Positions 50,598 through 59,889 of a stretch of 64,000 bases of DNA are shown here, one piece after another; position 1 is the first letter of the stretch, and the number at the start of each line of letters is the position of its first letter. The notes under the pieces are model-generated. The model was not told the origin of the DNA and ran no database searches. It worked only from the letters and a program-made list of their open reading frames with translations. Origin of the DNA: Bacteroidales bacterium (GTDB taxonomy: Bacteria; Bacteroidota; Bacteroidia; Bacteroidales; Marinilabiliaceae). The position numbers were made by a program, and so were the translations under genes. The stretch is taken from positions 1 to 64,000 of the forward strand of contig JAKSLG010000013.1 in the NCBI GenBank assembly GCA_024401295.1, read 5' to 3'.

Positions 50598-51278
50598 ATG
50601 ACAATAGGAATATTGACGGCAATGACGAGCGAGCATGATCAGCTCGCGGCTTTGCTCAGCAACAAGGAAAAGTGCGAGATAAATGGCTTTAGCTATACTG
50701 TTGGCCTTGTAGGTCAGAATCGTATCGCGCTCATACAGTGTGGAATAGGCAAGGTCAACGCCTCTGTCGGAACATCCGAGCTTATTCGCAATTTCAAACC
50801 GGATTGCATTATCAGTACAGGTGTTGCCGGTGGCATCGACACTTGCCTCAATGTGATGGATATTGTCGTTGCAACTCACGCTTGCTACCATGATGTATGG
50901 TGTGGCGAGGGCAATGAAAAGGGCCAGATTCAAGGCATGCCTCTTAAATTTGCTACAAGCGAAAAACTTGTTGCTGCAGCAATGAAAATAACATCGGCAA
51001 CAATCAAGCAGGGTCTTATCTGTACAGGTGACCAGTTTATCACAAGCCGTAGCGAATTGGCCGTCATCAAGGGCAATTTTCCGGACTGTCTGGCTGTAGA
51101 TATGGAGTCGGCTGCCATTGCGCATACTTGCCATATTTATGGCATTCCTTTTGTCAGCTTCCGCATTATTTCTGACACTCCGGGAGTTGAAAATCATCAG
51201 CAGCAATATGAGAATTTCTGGGGCGAGATGGCTAATCGCTCATTCGGTGCTACACTTGAATTCTTGAAAAATATTTGA
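50598..51278 (+). CDS. mtnN: 5'-methylthioadenosine/S-adenosylhomocysteine nucleosidase
   Basis: 226 residues of the PNP/MTAN family. It cleaves adenine from methylthioadenosine or S-adenosylhomocysteine. Family blocks are [14 protein letters not shown] at the start, [34 protein letters not shown], and [15 protein letters not shown] with the ribose-binding Met-Glu. FRIISDTPG contains the catalytic Asp. I start at ATG 50598 rather than the TTG at 50583. luxS follows after 13 bases: MtnN makes S-ribosylhomocysteine, which LuxS then cleaves, so the pair detoxifies SAH and yields AI-2 precursor. Confidence 0.93.
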   Translation: MTIGILTAMTSEHDQLAALLSNKEKCEINGFSYTVGLVGQNRIALIQCGIGKVNASVGTSELIRNFKPDCIISTGVAGGIDTCLNVMDIVVATHACYHDVWCGEGNEKGQIQGMPLKFATSEKLVAAAMKITSATIKQGLICTGDQFITSRSELAVIKGNFPDCLAVDMESAAIAHTCHIYGIPFVSFRIISDTPGVENHQQQYENFWGEMANRSFGATLEFLKNI

Positions 51279-51291
51279 TATTCACATTATT

Positions 51292-51771
51292 ATGGAAAAG
51301 ATACCATCGTTTACAATCGACCATACACGTCTCAAAAGAGGCATCTATGTTTCGCGCATCGATAGCGTTGGTGGCGATTATGTCACAACGTTTGACATCA
51401 GAATGAAAGAGCCAAACCGCGAACCTGCTCTTTCGCCAAGTGCCATTCATTGCATCGAGCATTTGGCAGCAACATTCCTTCGCAATCTTCCTGAATGGAA
51501 GGATAAGATCGTATATTGGGGACCAATGGGTTGTCTGACAGGCAATTATCTTTTGCTTAAGGGAAAGCTGACGTCTGCAGACATCGTCGATTTGATGGTG
51601 AAGACTTTTACTTTTGTCAGCAATTATGAAGGTGACATTCCTGGCGCTTCAGAACGCGATTGTGGCAACTATTTGCTCATGAATTTACCGATTGCAAAGT
51701 GGGAAGCACGCAAATATCTTGATGAAGTTCTGCTTTGTATCAAGGAAGAGAATCTGAATTATCCTCAATAG
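51292..51771 (+). CDS. luxS: S-ribosylhomocysteine lyase (AI-2 synthase)
   Basis: 159 residues, the normal LuxS size. The metal site is intact: His53 and His57 in HCIEH, with Glu56 as catalytic base, and Cys124 in ERDCGNY as third ligand. The second catalytic Cys81 is in [10 protein letters not shown]. The enzyme converts S-ribosylhomocysteine to homocysteine and DPD, the precursor of autoinducer-2. It starts 13 bases after mtnN and is followed by a convergent DnaJ-like gene. Confidence 0.97.
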   Translation: MEKIPSFTIDHTRLKRGIYVSRIDSVGGDYVTTFDIRMKEPNREPALSPSAIHCIEHLAATFLRNLPEWKDKIVYWGPMGCLTGNYLLLKGKLTSADIVDLMVKTFTFVSNYEGDIPGASERDCGNYLLMNLPIAKWEARKYLDEVLLCIKEENLNYPQ

Positions 51772-51800
51772 TATTTCGGTGGAGTAGGGGCTTTATGCCT

Positions 51801-52535
51801 CTACTTCATTCCACGTGCAGCCTTGACTTTCTCGTAGGCTTCCTGTACTTTTCTGAATTTCATTTCGGCAGCTTTTTGTGCCTCTTCGCCCAGTTCGGCA
51901 ACGGTGTCCGGATGGTATTTTTTTGCCATGTTGCGATAGGCTTTCTTGATGTCGTCGTCCGAGGCATCCTTGCTGACTTCCAATACTTTATATGCTGCGT
52001 CAAGCGTTGATGGCGCGTCAGACGACTTGCTTCCGAAGTCGTGATATGTTCCAAAAAGACTTTCAATGTCAGCTACAGACAAACCAATGGCATAGGCAAT
52101 CTGTGCAACAAGATTTTTCTCACTGTCGGCAACGACGCCATCGGCTTTTGCAATGCCGAAAAGAATGTGGATTATCTGCAGACGTACCGAGTAATTCACC
52201 GAATAGCGTATGTTCATACAGACGCTGTTTATGTCGATGTTCATTTTGAGAATGTCGCGCAAACGAATGAGAGCACTTTTCGTCTTTTCTTCGCCAAGAT
52301 TCGATAGCAATACGCTCTTGACGTAGTCAAGCTCAACTTTCTTTGGCGCGCCATCGGCTTTCATCATTGCCGCAATAAGCACGAGCAGGGCTTCTATGAA
52401 GTTGTCTTGCGTATTGCTTCTGAATTGCTGCTGATAGCCGCCTTGGTATGTGCGCCTGCTGCTGTTGCTGTCTTCATGTCTGAAGAGCGCTTTAAACAGA
52501 AAATATAGCAGTATTATGTGAATCAGAAAGCTCAT
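51801..52535 (-). CDS. TerB-like/J-domain membrane co-chaperone (DjlA-like)
   Basis: 244 residues. A short N-terminal hydrophobic stretch ([15 protein letters not shown]) anchors it. A TerB-like helical domain (about 45-165) contains [14 protein letters not shown] and [18 protein letters not shown]-domain at the C-terminus (about 178-244) has the essential HPD tripeptide in [12 protein letters not shown]. The layout matches DjlA-type co-chaperones that recruit DnaK at the inner membrane. The last residues of coaE overlap its start by four bases. Confidence 0.85.
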   Translation of the reverse strand: MSFLIHIILLYFLFKALFRHEDSNSSRRTYQGGYQQQFRSNTQDNFIEALLVLIAAMMKADGAPKKVELDYVKSVLLSNLGEEKTKSALIRLRDILKMNIDINSVCMNIRYSVNYSVRLQIIHILFGIAKADGVVADSEKNLVAQIAYAIGLSVADIESLFGTYHDFGSKSSDAPSTLDAAYKVLEVSKDASDDDIKKAYRNMAKKYHPDTVAELGEEAQKAAEMKFRKVQEAYEKVKAARGMK

Positions 52536-53128
52536 TTCCGTCCAGTTAACGAGTTGTATATTTCGATGATTTGTGGCACGACGAAGTGCCTGTCATCTGT
52601 TGTAATTGTCCATGTCGCACATCTCATGCGTTCTTCATCGCTTATTTGACTTGCAATGCGCGCTGATGCTTGTTCATGGCTGCATCTGTCTCGCTCGATG
52701 ATTCGCTCAATACGCTGCTCCAATGGTGCGCAAACAGCAATTACTGCATCCATGTGTCTTGTGCCGCCCGACTCAACCAATATTGCTGATTCACAGATGG
52801 CAAATGGTGCTCCATTCTCTTGTTGCTCTTCGGCCCATTTCGCAAAGTCTGCATAAACGCGAGGGTGAATGAGGCTGTTTATCTCAAGTCTTTTCTCCTC
52901 TGATCCGAAAACAGCTTCAGACATAAGACGTTTGTTGAGCGTCCCGTCGGCATTGTATACGTCGGGCGAAACAATCCTTTTCAATCCTTCAATAATCACG
53001 GGATCGCTTTGCGTCAGTTGCTTCGAACGTATGTCCGAGACATAAACAGGGACTCCAAGAATCTGAAACATTTGTCCGATTGTCGATTTTCCGCTACCAA
53101 TGCCTCCGGTCAGTCCTATTCGTTTCAT
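52532..53128 (-). CDS. coaE: Dephospho-CoA kinase
   Basis: 198 residues. It phosphorylates the 3'-hydroxyl of dephospho-CoA, the last step of CoA synthesis. The P-loop [12 protein letters not shown] lies at residues 5-16, with the conserved Asp (VSDIRSKQL) at about residue 32. The lid-region block [10 protein letters not shown] and [13 protein letters not shown] follow. It overlaps the gene before it (YbbR) by four bases and the gene after it (DnaJ) by four bases, so translation is probably coupled. Confidence 0.93.
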   Translation of the reverse strand: MKRIGLTGGIGSGKSTIGQMFQILGVPVYVSDIRSKQLTQSDPVIIEGLKRIVSPDVYNADGTLNKRLMSEAVFGSEEKRLEINSLIHPRVYADFAKWAEEQQENGAPFAICESAILVESGGTRHMDAVIAVCAPLEQRIERIIERDRCSHEQASARIASQISDEERMRCATWTITTDDRHFVVPQIIEIYNSLTGRK

Positions 53129-54138
53129 TCTTCAGTCTCGGTTTGGTTGATTCGAATGCGTTGTTTTTCAAGCAGATATTCGACAAATATCGGTGTGTAT
53201 GTGATGTCGCGCACACCTTCAGGCGTTTTGCTGAGCTTTAGCTTAATCTTCTGCTGGTTGCTTCCTGGCTTGATGTCCTGAAGGTCGGCTACTATATCAA
53301 TGTCGTTTGCTACGATACGGTCGAACTTGCTGAGTCCGGTCTGCATTTTGACGTGTACCTTTGGTGGAAACGCCTTGAAATTGTAACCGTCAGGTATGTT
53401 GATTGCTGTAATCGGTACGTCGATGTCCTTTTCTGTGAACGGCTCGACAAAATATGTCACATTCGCATCTAGTGCGCTGATTTCTACGTCTTTGGGTTTG
53501 TCGAAATTTACCGAAAGACTTATGGTGTCGTGAAGCGTGATGTTGTCGAGTGGCATCGTGTACACAGCTTTCATCGTATCAATCATGTCGTTTGTTCCCG
53601 AGACCCAAACGGAATCCGGGCTGAGTTCGCGTGGCGACGAAAACATATATTGTGTTTCGAGTGTTATGTTGTCGCGCACGACCACCGGCAACATCTTTTT
53701 CGTCTTTGTCAGAAGAGGAATATAGACTGTGTCGGCTTCGATATTTTCAAGTGTGATATGGTCGGGTAGGGTGGCTGCAACCTCATGGTTGTAGCGTCGC
53801 GGAATCAGTACAGACATTGTCTGTCCGTTCACATTGCGTTTGACGAGTTTGCTCAAATCAACGCTGATCTTGCGCTTCCTGTTGTTAGGCAGGCGCAAAA
53901 GGTCTATTCCTTCGCCAGAAACAACTGCATGTATTGCATTGTTGAGGCTCTTGACGACATATTCGTCTGGAATGTTTGTGCATTCGATGTCATAGTCGAT
54001 TTCGATGGTGTAGTTCTGACGCAACCTTTCTATCGACCATATAAGGGCAGATATGACAAGAAAGGTGAGAAAGATCCGGAAATCCGGACCTTTGATCACC
54101 TCCATTATTTTTTCGAATATCTTGCCTATCTTTGCCAA
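53125..54138 (-). CDS. YbbR-like domain protein
   Basis: 337 residues with one N-terminal membrane helix (about 17-34, FRIFLTFLVISALIWSIE) and the rest outside, made of YbbR-type beta domains (for example DIECTNIPDEYVVKS and NIPDGYNFKAFPPKVHVKM). In Firmicutes, YbbR (CdaR) activates the c-di-AMP synthase CdaA. No cdaA is present in this window, so only domain type is asserted. The four-base overlap with coaE and the order yajC-ybbR-coaE recur in Bacteroidota. Confidence 0.85.
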   Translation of the reverse strand: MAKIGKIFEKIMEVIKGPDFRIFLTFLVISALIWSIERLRQNYTIEIDYDIECTNIPDEYVVKSLNNAIHAVVSGEGIDLLRLPNNRKRKISVDLSKLVKRNVNGQTMSVLIPRRYNHEVAATLPDHITLENIEADTVYIPLLTKTKKMLPVVVRDNITLETQYMFSSPRELSPDSVWVSGTNDMIDTMKAVYTMPLDNITLHDTISLSVNFDKPKDVEISALDANVTYFVEPFTEKDIDVPITAINIPDGYNFKAFPPKVHVKMQTGLSKFDRIVANDIDIVADLQDIKPGSNQQKIKLKLSKTPEGVRDITYTPIFVEYLLEKQRIRINQTETEE

Positions 54139-54150
54139 GATTCGTCTTTT

Positions 54151-54447
54151 TTATGCCTCGGCCTGAGCTGCAATTGCGCTTTTGTCAAACACAATGTCAA
54201 CGTTCTCCGAAACCGTAAGTGTTATTTTGTTGCCGTCAATCTTCGAAACCTTGCCATAGACACCACCTGTTGTAATAACATGGTCACCCTTCTTCAACTC
54301 ATCGCGGAATTTGTTGAGTTCCTTCTGGCGTTTCTGCTGTGGACGAATCATGAAGAAATAGAACACGACAAGGATGAGAATCAGTGGAAGAAAACTCATG
54401 AATGCATTTGGCTGCTCAGCTGCTGCCTGTAAAAGTGTATTGAACAT
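54151..54447 (-). CDS. yajC: Preprotein translocase subunit YajC
   Basis: 98 residues with one transmembrane helix (about 17-34, MSFLPLILILVVFYFFMIRP) and the RPQQKRQKE box, then a small cytoplasmic beta domain (ELKKGDHVITTGGVYGKV). YajC associates with SecDF in the holotranslocon. No secDF is present here. The ATG at 54447 gives the expected short N-terminus. Confidence 0.93.
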   Translation of the reverse strand: MFNTLLQAAAEQPNAFMSFLPLILILVVFYFFMIRPQQKRQKELNKFRDELKKGDHVITTGGVYGKVSKIDGNKITLTVSENVDIVFDKSAIAAQAEA

Positions 54448-54477
54448 AACTCTTTATTTTTTAATTGTTTACTCTTT

Positions 54478-54870
54478 CTATTTTATTTTTGCTGTTATCG
54501 CAACCTTGCAACGATTCGATTCGCTTCCATCAGTTACAATAACTGCTGTTTTATATTGATAGCCGGATAACCCTCGCGTGTCAAATACAATTTCAATTGT
54601 CTCTGTCGATTTTGTGGCTATCGGCTTTTTGTCAAAGTGTGCTTCTGTACAGCCGCACGATGTTTCGACATTTAGAATCGTCAAAGGGCCATTGCCTGTA
54701 TTCTTTATTTTGAATCGGGCTCCAGCCATGTCGCCTTCGTCAAGCTCTCCGAGATCAATGGTCGTTTGCTCGATTTCGGCTTTGCCGTTTCCGCTTGTCT
54801 TTTGTGCCGTCTGCTGCTCACAAGCAACGCAACTTGCCGCAATCATCGAGGCTATCAACACGCGTTTCAT
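54478..54870 (-). CDS. DUF1573 lipoprotein
   Basis: 130 residues with lipobox CVAC (Cys17). The Ig-like DUF1573 domain follows with the typical DLGELDEGDMAGARFKIKN and NVETSCGCTEAHFD (the conserved SCGCT motif). Such small domains are abundant in Bacteroidota and lie commonly beside yajC. Function is unknown. It is 30 bases from yajC and 17 bases after nusB. Confidence 0.88.
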   Translation of the reverse strand: MKRVLIASMIAASCVACEQQTAQKTSGNGKAEIEQTTIDLGELDEGDMAGARFKIKNTGNGPLTILNVETSCGCTEAHFDKKPIATKSTETIEIVFDTRGLSGYQYKTAVIVTDGSESNRCKVAITAKIK

Positions 54871-54887
54871 CGGCTCTGTGAGAAATA

Positions 54888-55853
54888 CTACTCCGCGTCT
54901 TTCGATTCCTCAACAGGAGTGATGAGCTGAGTTGCGCTAATCTTCTTCTCTTCAACGAGTTGACGTACAATCTTCTCGAGAAGACCATTGATGAATATGT
55001 TGCTCTTGGCTGTCGAATAGTATTTCGCAATCTCGATATATTCGTTGAGAGTTACTCTGATTGGCAGTTCGCGGAAGGCTGTCATCTCGGCTGTTGCCAT
55101 GACGATGATGATAATATCCATCTGTGCCACGCGCTCAGGATCCCAGTTTTTCGAATATTTCTTTATGAGTTCAAATGTGCTGTTGTATGTAGCCAAGGTC
55201 TTGCGCAAAAGTGTTGCAACAAACTCCTTGTCGTCGTCATCTTTATATGTTGGGAGCATTTCAACATCAGCGCCATTCTTGCCGTCGAAAAGCTTGAATG
55301 TCTTGATTGCAATTGAGATGGCAAACTCTACGTCGTCGTTCCAATAGATACTCTTCAATTCGAGAGCCTCATACATGAGTTCGATCTTTGGAAGTTCTTT
55401 GGTGAAGAAGCGGATGATGAACTTCTGGTCTTCCTCAAAGCTATGCGTGTCAGACTCCATGTATTCCTTATACATGTCTGTTGCAGTCATGCCGTTGAAG
55501 ATGATCTTGACCAGGTCGTCGTCATTGTCCCATGACAAGCCTGTCTTGTTGATGATCTCGTTGAGTTGAATGTTGTTTTCAATCTCTTTGATAAAACGAT
55601 TCTCAACGAACTTCAGGTTCGGATTAAGCTCCTCTTGTGTAGGGCGAATCTTGTTCTTTCCGTTTTCAATTCGCTTCAGTGCCAGACGTTTCAGAGCAAC
55701 TGGAAGCAACATCATCAGGTGATAGAGTTCGTGTGATTTCGAGACACTGTTCTGCAGCTCTTTGTCTATGCTTTCATAGCTGGCATCGTTGCGCTGATTG
55801 TTCGCAAACACCATCTGCATAACCTTTACTCGTAATAGCCTTCTGCTTAGCAT
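54888..55853 (-). CDS. nusB: Transcription antitermination protein NusB, long form
   Basis: 321 residues, over twice the length of E. coli NusB. The canonical NusB helical domain lies in the C-terminal half (about 190-305), with DPERVAQMDIIIIVMATAEM, ELPIRVTLNEYIEIAKYYST and FINGLLEKIVRQL. The N-terminal part (about 1-160) is an all-helical extension. Such extended NusB proteins are usual in Bacteroidota. NusB binds boxA RNA with NusE in rRNA antitermination. It heads the nusB-DUF1573-yajC-ybbR-coaE-DnaJ run. Confidence 0.9.
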   Translation of the reverse strand: MLSRRLLRVKVMQMVFANNQRNDASYESIDKELQNSVSKSHELYHLMMLLPVALKRLALKRIENGKNKIRPTQEELNPNLKFVENRFIKEIENNIQLNEIINKTGLSWDNDDDLVKIIFNGMTATDMYKEYMESDTHSFEEDQKFIIRFFTKELPKIELMYEALELKSIYWNDDVEFAISIAIKTFKLFDGKNGADVEMLPTYKDDDDKEFVATLLRKTLATYNSTFELIKKYSKNWDPERVAQMDIIIIVMATAEMTAFRELPIRVTLNEYIEIAKYYSTAKSNIFINGLLEKIVRQLVEEKKISATQLITPVEESKDAE

Positions 55854-55889
55854 TTGTGTGTATAAATAAGAATTTTACCTAATCGATTG

Positions 55890-55919
55890 CAAATGTAAGC
55901 TTTTTCTCGAATGCCCAAC
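55890..55919 (-). promoter_or_regulatory. Candidate promoter of the nusB run
   Basis: On the minus strand GTTG (55919-55916), an 18-base spacer and TACATTTG (55897-55890) lie upstream of ATG 55853. The -7 box matches fully and the -33 box has one mismatch. Confidence 0.5.
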
Positions 55920-55982
55920 ACTTTTTTCGTGTGCCAACCGACTTAATTTTTATCTTTTAACTTTTAATTGCATTTCAACCTT

Positions 55983-56009
55983 TTTTCATGCCTGATTCTG
56001 CCATGAAAA
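55983..56009. repeat. 8-base inverted repeat after the SpoIIE gene
   Basis: TTTTCATG (55983-55990) and CATGAAAA (56002-56009) are exact reverse complements with an 11-base spacer. It lies just after the stop of the minus-strand SpoIIE gene and upstream of the nusB promoter. No T-run is present in the sense direction, so it may be an operator for nusB rather than a terminator. Confidence 0.35.
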
Positions 56010-56050
56010 TCACCGTTTTTCTCTTGGTTTTTCAAGCCCTATACGGCAGT

Positions 56051-58357
56051 CTATAGTCTTATGCCGACCATGAGGTTGTCGTCGGTCTGTTCAGACTCAC
56101 GCCATGTTCCGACGTTGCGCCAGTCATCGATAGCCGACAGGATGCGTTTTAGCTGTTCTGAGCATGGAAGCGTGTTGATCTCGCCAAGCAGATTTTGCAG
56201 ACGACGGGCAGAGAATTTGACTTCTTTGTTTCGCTGGGAATCGAATCCAAACTGATCGACTACGCCATCGGTGAAGAGATAGAGCATATCGCCATGGCAG
56301 AGCGGCAACTCATGGTCTGTAAATGGTGCGTCGGCCGACAGGTCACCACCAATAGGCATGCGGTCTGCTGCAACTTTTGTCAGAGTGCCGTTGTGATAGA
56401 TGTATAGTGGGCGGAATGCTCCTGCAAAGTGGATTGTCTGTGTGTCGTTGTCGATGATGATGAGCGCCAGGTCCATGCCGTCGCGATTGTTTGCCTCTTC
56501 ACCATGTTGATGGAGCGAGTCGCGCAACATTGATCGCAAATCGTCGAGAAAACGACCGGCCGAAGCTGGCACGACATTCTTGGCGTCGAGCATCTGCTGC
56601 ACATCATTGCCCATGCTGAAACGAGCCACGATTTCGTTGAGCATGCTGATGCCGAGCATCGAGACGAAGGCGCCAGGTACACCATGTCCCGTGCAGTCAG
56701 CAACGACGAGCAACTGCTTGTTTGCACCTTGGTGAGCCCAATAGAAGTCGCCACTTACGATGTCTTTTGGCCTGAAATAGACGAAATTCTCGCCAAAGAC
56801 CTCATTCAGATAGCTATTAGATGGCATTGCCGCGTTCTGTATGAGTCTGGCATAGCTGATGCTGTCGGTAATCTGAAGATTGGCATTGCTGAGAAGGTCT
56901 CGTTGATGCTCAAGATCTTCATTGATGACCAGAATCTCCTCTTTTTGCTGTTCAAGCTCGCAATTCTTCTCATCAAGCATCTGGTTGGCTTTTCGGCTTT
57001 TGATGAAGTTGATGATGACGAGTATTAGGATGATGATGATGGCCAAGATGATGATAAACATGATCTTGGTATTTGCCCGATATTGCAGTTCGCGTTGATA
57101 TGTCTCGCGTTCGCGGGTTTGCATCTCAACCTTGAATCGAGTCTCGGCCATGTTCGAAGCCGATTTTGCGGCAAAGTCGTTGTGGCGGTTCCAGCGATAC
57201 CATCTATGGAAACGTGTATGACTGTCGTACGCCTTCTCGTATTTCCCCATTTTGCTGTAGAGTTCAGCATACCAGCCATAGGTGTCTTCAATCTCCATGC
57301 CGTGGTTTTCGATGTTTGCAGAGTAGATGTTGTAAAGAGAATCAAGATAGTTTTCAGCTTCACCATAGCGATGTTTCTTGATGAGCCATGAAAGTCGCGA
57401 ATTCTTATACATGTCTAGCAACGAATCGAAGCCGTTGTTTACGCAAATGCTGTAGGCCTCATCAAGAAGAATCTTGCACGAGTCAAGCAGTTCTGTCCTG
57501 CGTTTTGGCATAAGCTCGCTCATCTCGGTGTAGTTCTGGATGATATATATATTGCATTTCGCTACGTCGAAAAAATCGTTTCCGGAGAGTGACATGTTGC
57601 GCGATATGTAGTAGTTGTCAACGCTGGAAGTGAGCAGGTTCACATTTGCCGGTGAAGGATCGAAGTCATAGCGGCTGCCCAATGAACCTCCGAGGATAAA
57701 ATATGATTCTGCAAAATCGATTCTGTTTCGTGCGTCGATTTTGCCTCGACAAATTTCAAGTGTCGTTTTGGCATATTCCTCTGCAGTGTCAAACATGTCG
57801 TTGTTGAGAGCATTGATTGCCATGTTGTTCATGACAGAAACCATCCGAGTGGTATCGGCTGTTTGGCTGTATATCTGATACGCTTTGTTGTAGTATTCGT
57901 CAGCCATTGTGGCATTGGCCCTCATGCCGTATGATGAGCCAAGCGAGGAGTAGAAACGGCCCATCATTTTTGTGTCTCCAAGGGAGTGTGCTATTGCCAA
58001 ACCCTCGAAAGATAAATCGCAGCATTTGTCATATTCACATTGGTAGTAGTAGCAATCTTCAAGATCGTCGCATGCGTGCATCTTGTATTTTTCACTGCCG
58101 CAACGTTCCGCCTCATCATAGAGCATTTGTGAATAGTACAGCGATGAATCGACATTGAAATAAAGATAGATTGTGGCAATTTCATTGATTAGCGAGAATC
58201 TTGAAGTGTCTGGAGTATCAGCATGACGATTGTTCAGAGTAGCTATCAGGCTGTCAATCCGATTCTTATCACTGTCATCATTGTCAGCCAAGGCATACGC
58301 GGGGCTGCAAAGAACCAGAAAGAACGCGATGTTTTTTATGATTTTACTTGGCTGCAT
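56051..58357 (-). CDS. TPR sensor with SpoIIE-type (PP2C) phosphatase
   Basis: 768 residues. A signal peptide (to about residue 24) is followed by TPR-like helical repeats in the periplasm (about 30-415). A transmembrane helix (about 430-450, IMFIIILAIIIILILVII) comes next, then a coiled coil (about 455-505, rich in Glu/Gln/Lys) and a cytoplasmic SpoIIE phosphatase domain (about 520-768). The metal-binding residues are visible in PKDIVSGDFYW, VADCTGHGVPGAF and DDNLMVGIRL. Such proteins are usually Ser/Thr phosphatases acting on an anti-anti-sigma factor or a related partner. None is encoded nearby, so the target is unknown. Confidence 0.88.
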   Translation of the reverse strand: MQPSKIIKNIAFFLVLCSPAYALADNDDSDKNRIDSLIATLNNRHADTPDTSRFSLINEIATIYLYFNVDSSLYYSQMLYDEAERCGSEKYKMHACDDLEDCYYYQCEYDKCCDLSFEGLAIAHSLGDTKMMGRFYSSLGSSYGMRANATMADEYYNKAYQIYSQTADTTRMVSVMNNMAINALNNDMFDTAEEYAKTTLEICRGKIDARNRIDFAESYFILGGSLGSRYDFDPSPANVNLLTSSVDNYYISRNMSLSGNDFFDVAKCNIYIIQNYTEMSELMPKRRTELLDSCKILLDEAYSICVNNGFDSLLDMYKNSRLSWLIKKHRYGEAENYLDSLYNIYSANIENHGMEIEDTYGWYAELYSKMGKYEKAYDSHTRFHRWYRWNRHNDFAAKSASNMAETRFKVEMQTRERETYQRELQYRANTKIMFIIILAIIIILILVIINFIKSRKANQMLDEKNCELEQQKEEILVINEDLEHQRDLLSNANLQITDSISYARLIQNAAMPSNSYLNEVFGENFVYFRPKDIVSGDFYWAHQGANKQLLVVADCTGHGVPGAFVSMLGISMLNEIVARFSMGNDVQQMLDAKNVVPASAGRFLDDLRSMLRDSLHQHGEEANNRDGMDLALIIIDNDTQTIHFAGAFRPLYIYHNGTLTKVAADRMPIGGDLSADAPFTDHELPLCHGDMLYLFTDGVVDQFGFDSQRNKEVKFSARRLQNLLGEINTLPCSEQLKRILSAIDDWRNVGTWRESEQTDDNLMVGIRL

Positions 58358-58444
58358 AAAATTGTCATTTAGATGTATCTACTTAATGTGGTAAAATTAC
58401 ATCACTACAAAATCACGAAAACTTCTCCACTTATTTGTTGCCTC

Positions 58445-59869
58445 TCAACGCAATTGTCCTTTGCGACTTGTCAGCATGAGCATGGTGAATACGAGTGTGC
58501 CATTGATGACGATGAGCTCAAATCCCATGTTATAATTCAAATATGTCGCACATAAAAGGCTGATGACATAGCTCAGTATTGGTGACGCGATGCAGATATA
58601 TGGCACAAAATTTTCACGTGTCGCACGACGTGTGGCAATGCCGAATGCAAAGAGTCCGAGCAATGGTCCGTAGGTGTAGCCCGCAATGGTGAATATCGCA
58701 CTGACAACACTTTGGTTGTTGATAGCTCTGAAGATTGTGACTGCTGCAAACATCAGCAATGCAAATGCAATCGTGATGATTTTGCGTTTGCGTGTTGTTG
58801 TCTCAGCGTTCGGATCAAGATGCATAATGTCGAGGCACGTGACTGTTGTCAGGGCCGTGAGCGAAGAGTCTGCACTGGAATATGCTGCGGCAATGATTCC
58901 TATGAGGAATGCGATGCCGACGGCATGCGGCAGGTGCTGGTGAACTATGAACGGGAATATGTCATCGGTCGAGTGGGGAAGTGTAATGCCCTTTTGTTCT
59001 GCATAGATGCAAAGCAGGCTGCCGAGAGCAACGAACAGTATGTTGGTGAGAAGAAATGCAAAGCTGAATGTAAACATGTTTTTCTTCGCTTCACCCATGG
59101 TTCTGCATGTAAGGCTTTTCTGCATTATGTTCTGGTCGAGTCCGTTCATGACGATGACTATTGCAATGCCCGAAATCAGTTGTTTGAGGAAATGTGTTGG
59201 CGATGTGAAATCCGTGTCAATGAGGTCTGTCGTCGGATGCGAGGCAAGTGCGGATAGCATTTTTTTCGCGTTGATGTCCAGTGAGTTGCAAATGGCAACT
59301 ACCGTCATGACGACAGCAACAATTATAGAGATGGTCTGAAGCGTATCGGTCCAGACGATTGTCTTTATGCCAGATTGTCTGATGTAAAGCCATATCATTA
59401 TGAGCGATAATGCAGCCGTTGCAGCAAAAGGGACGTTCAGCTCGTCAAAAATAAGAATCTGGAGAACGCTTACAACCAGAAAAAGGCGAAATGAGGCTCC
59501 AATGAATTGTGAAATGAGGAAGAATACCGAGCCTGTTTTGTGCGATTTGTCGCCAAGTCTTTGGCGCAGATATTCATAAATGGATATTGTCTGAAGCTTG
59601 TAATAGAGCGGAATGAGTATCAGTGCGATTATCCAATAGCCTATGAAATTTCCAGCAACGAATTGCAGGTAGTGCCATGATTTGACGCTTACTTCACCAG
59701 GCACGGATACGAATGTCACGCCGGAAATGCTTGCGCCAATCGTTCCAAATGCAACCAGATACCAAGGTGAAGACTTGTCTCCATTAAAGAATGTTGCAGC
59801 TGAAGAATTTCTTGAAGTTATGCGTGCAATTATCAGAAGGATAATGAAATAGGCGAATAGGATTATCAT
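58445..59869 (-). CDS. Sodium:solute symporter (SSS family)
   Basis: 474 residues with about thirteen membrane helices of the LeuT fold. Family blocks include FGTIGASISGVTFVSVPGEV, the Na2-site segment IIAAAYSSADSSLTALTTV, and YTYGPLLGLFAFG. The substrate cannot be read from the sequence; candidates in SSS are sugars, proline, pantothenate, urea or acetate. It follows the MalY-like gene by 20 bases in one direction, so a sulfur amino-acid or peptide substrate is possible but only inferred. Confidence 0.88.
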   Translation of the reverse strand: MIILFAYFIILLIIARITSRNSSAATFFNGDKSSPWYLVAFGTIGASISGVTFVSVPGEVSVKSWHYLQFVAGNFIGYWIIALILIPLYYKLQTISIYEYLRQRLGDKSHKTGSVFFLISQFIGASFRLFLVVSVLQILIFDELNVPFAATAALSLIMIWLYIRQSGIKTIVWTDTLQTISIIVAVVMTVVAICNSLDINAKKMLSALASHPTTDLIDTDFTSPTHFLKQLISGIAIVIVMNGLDQNIMQKSLTCRTMGEAKKNMFTFSFAFLLTNILFVALGSLLCIYAEQKGITLPHSTDDIFPFIVHQHLPHAVGIAFLIGIIAAAYSSADSSLTALTTVTCLDIMHLDPNAETTTRKRKIITIAFALLMFAAVTIFRAINNQSVVSAIFTIAGYTYGPLLGLFAFGIATRRATRENFVPYICIASPILSYVISLLCATYLNYNMGFELIVINGTLVFTMLMLTSRKGQLR

Positions 59870-59889
59870 CTGTGGATTCTGTTTTTGGC

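Noticed and set aside
51784..51804. GTAGGGG ... CCTCTAC stem between luxS and the DnaJ-like gene
   Set aside because: It overlaps the DnaJ-like stop and has no T-run, so a terminator is not supported.
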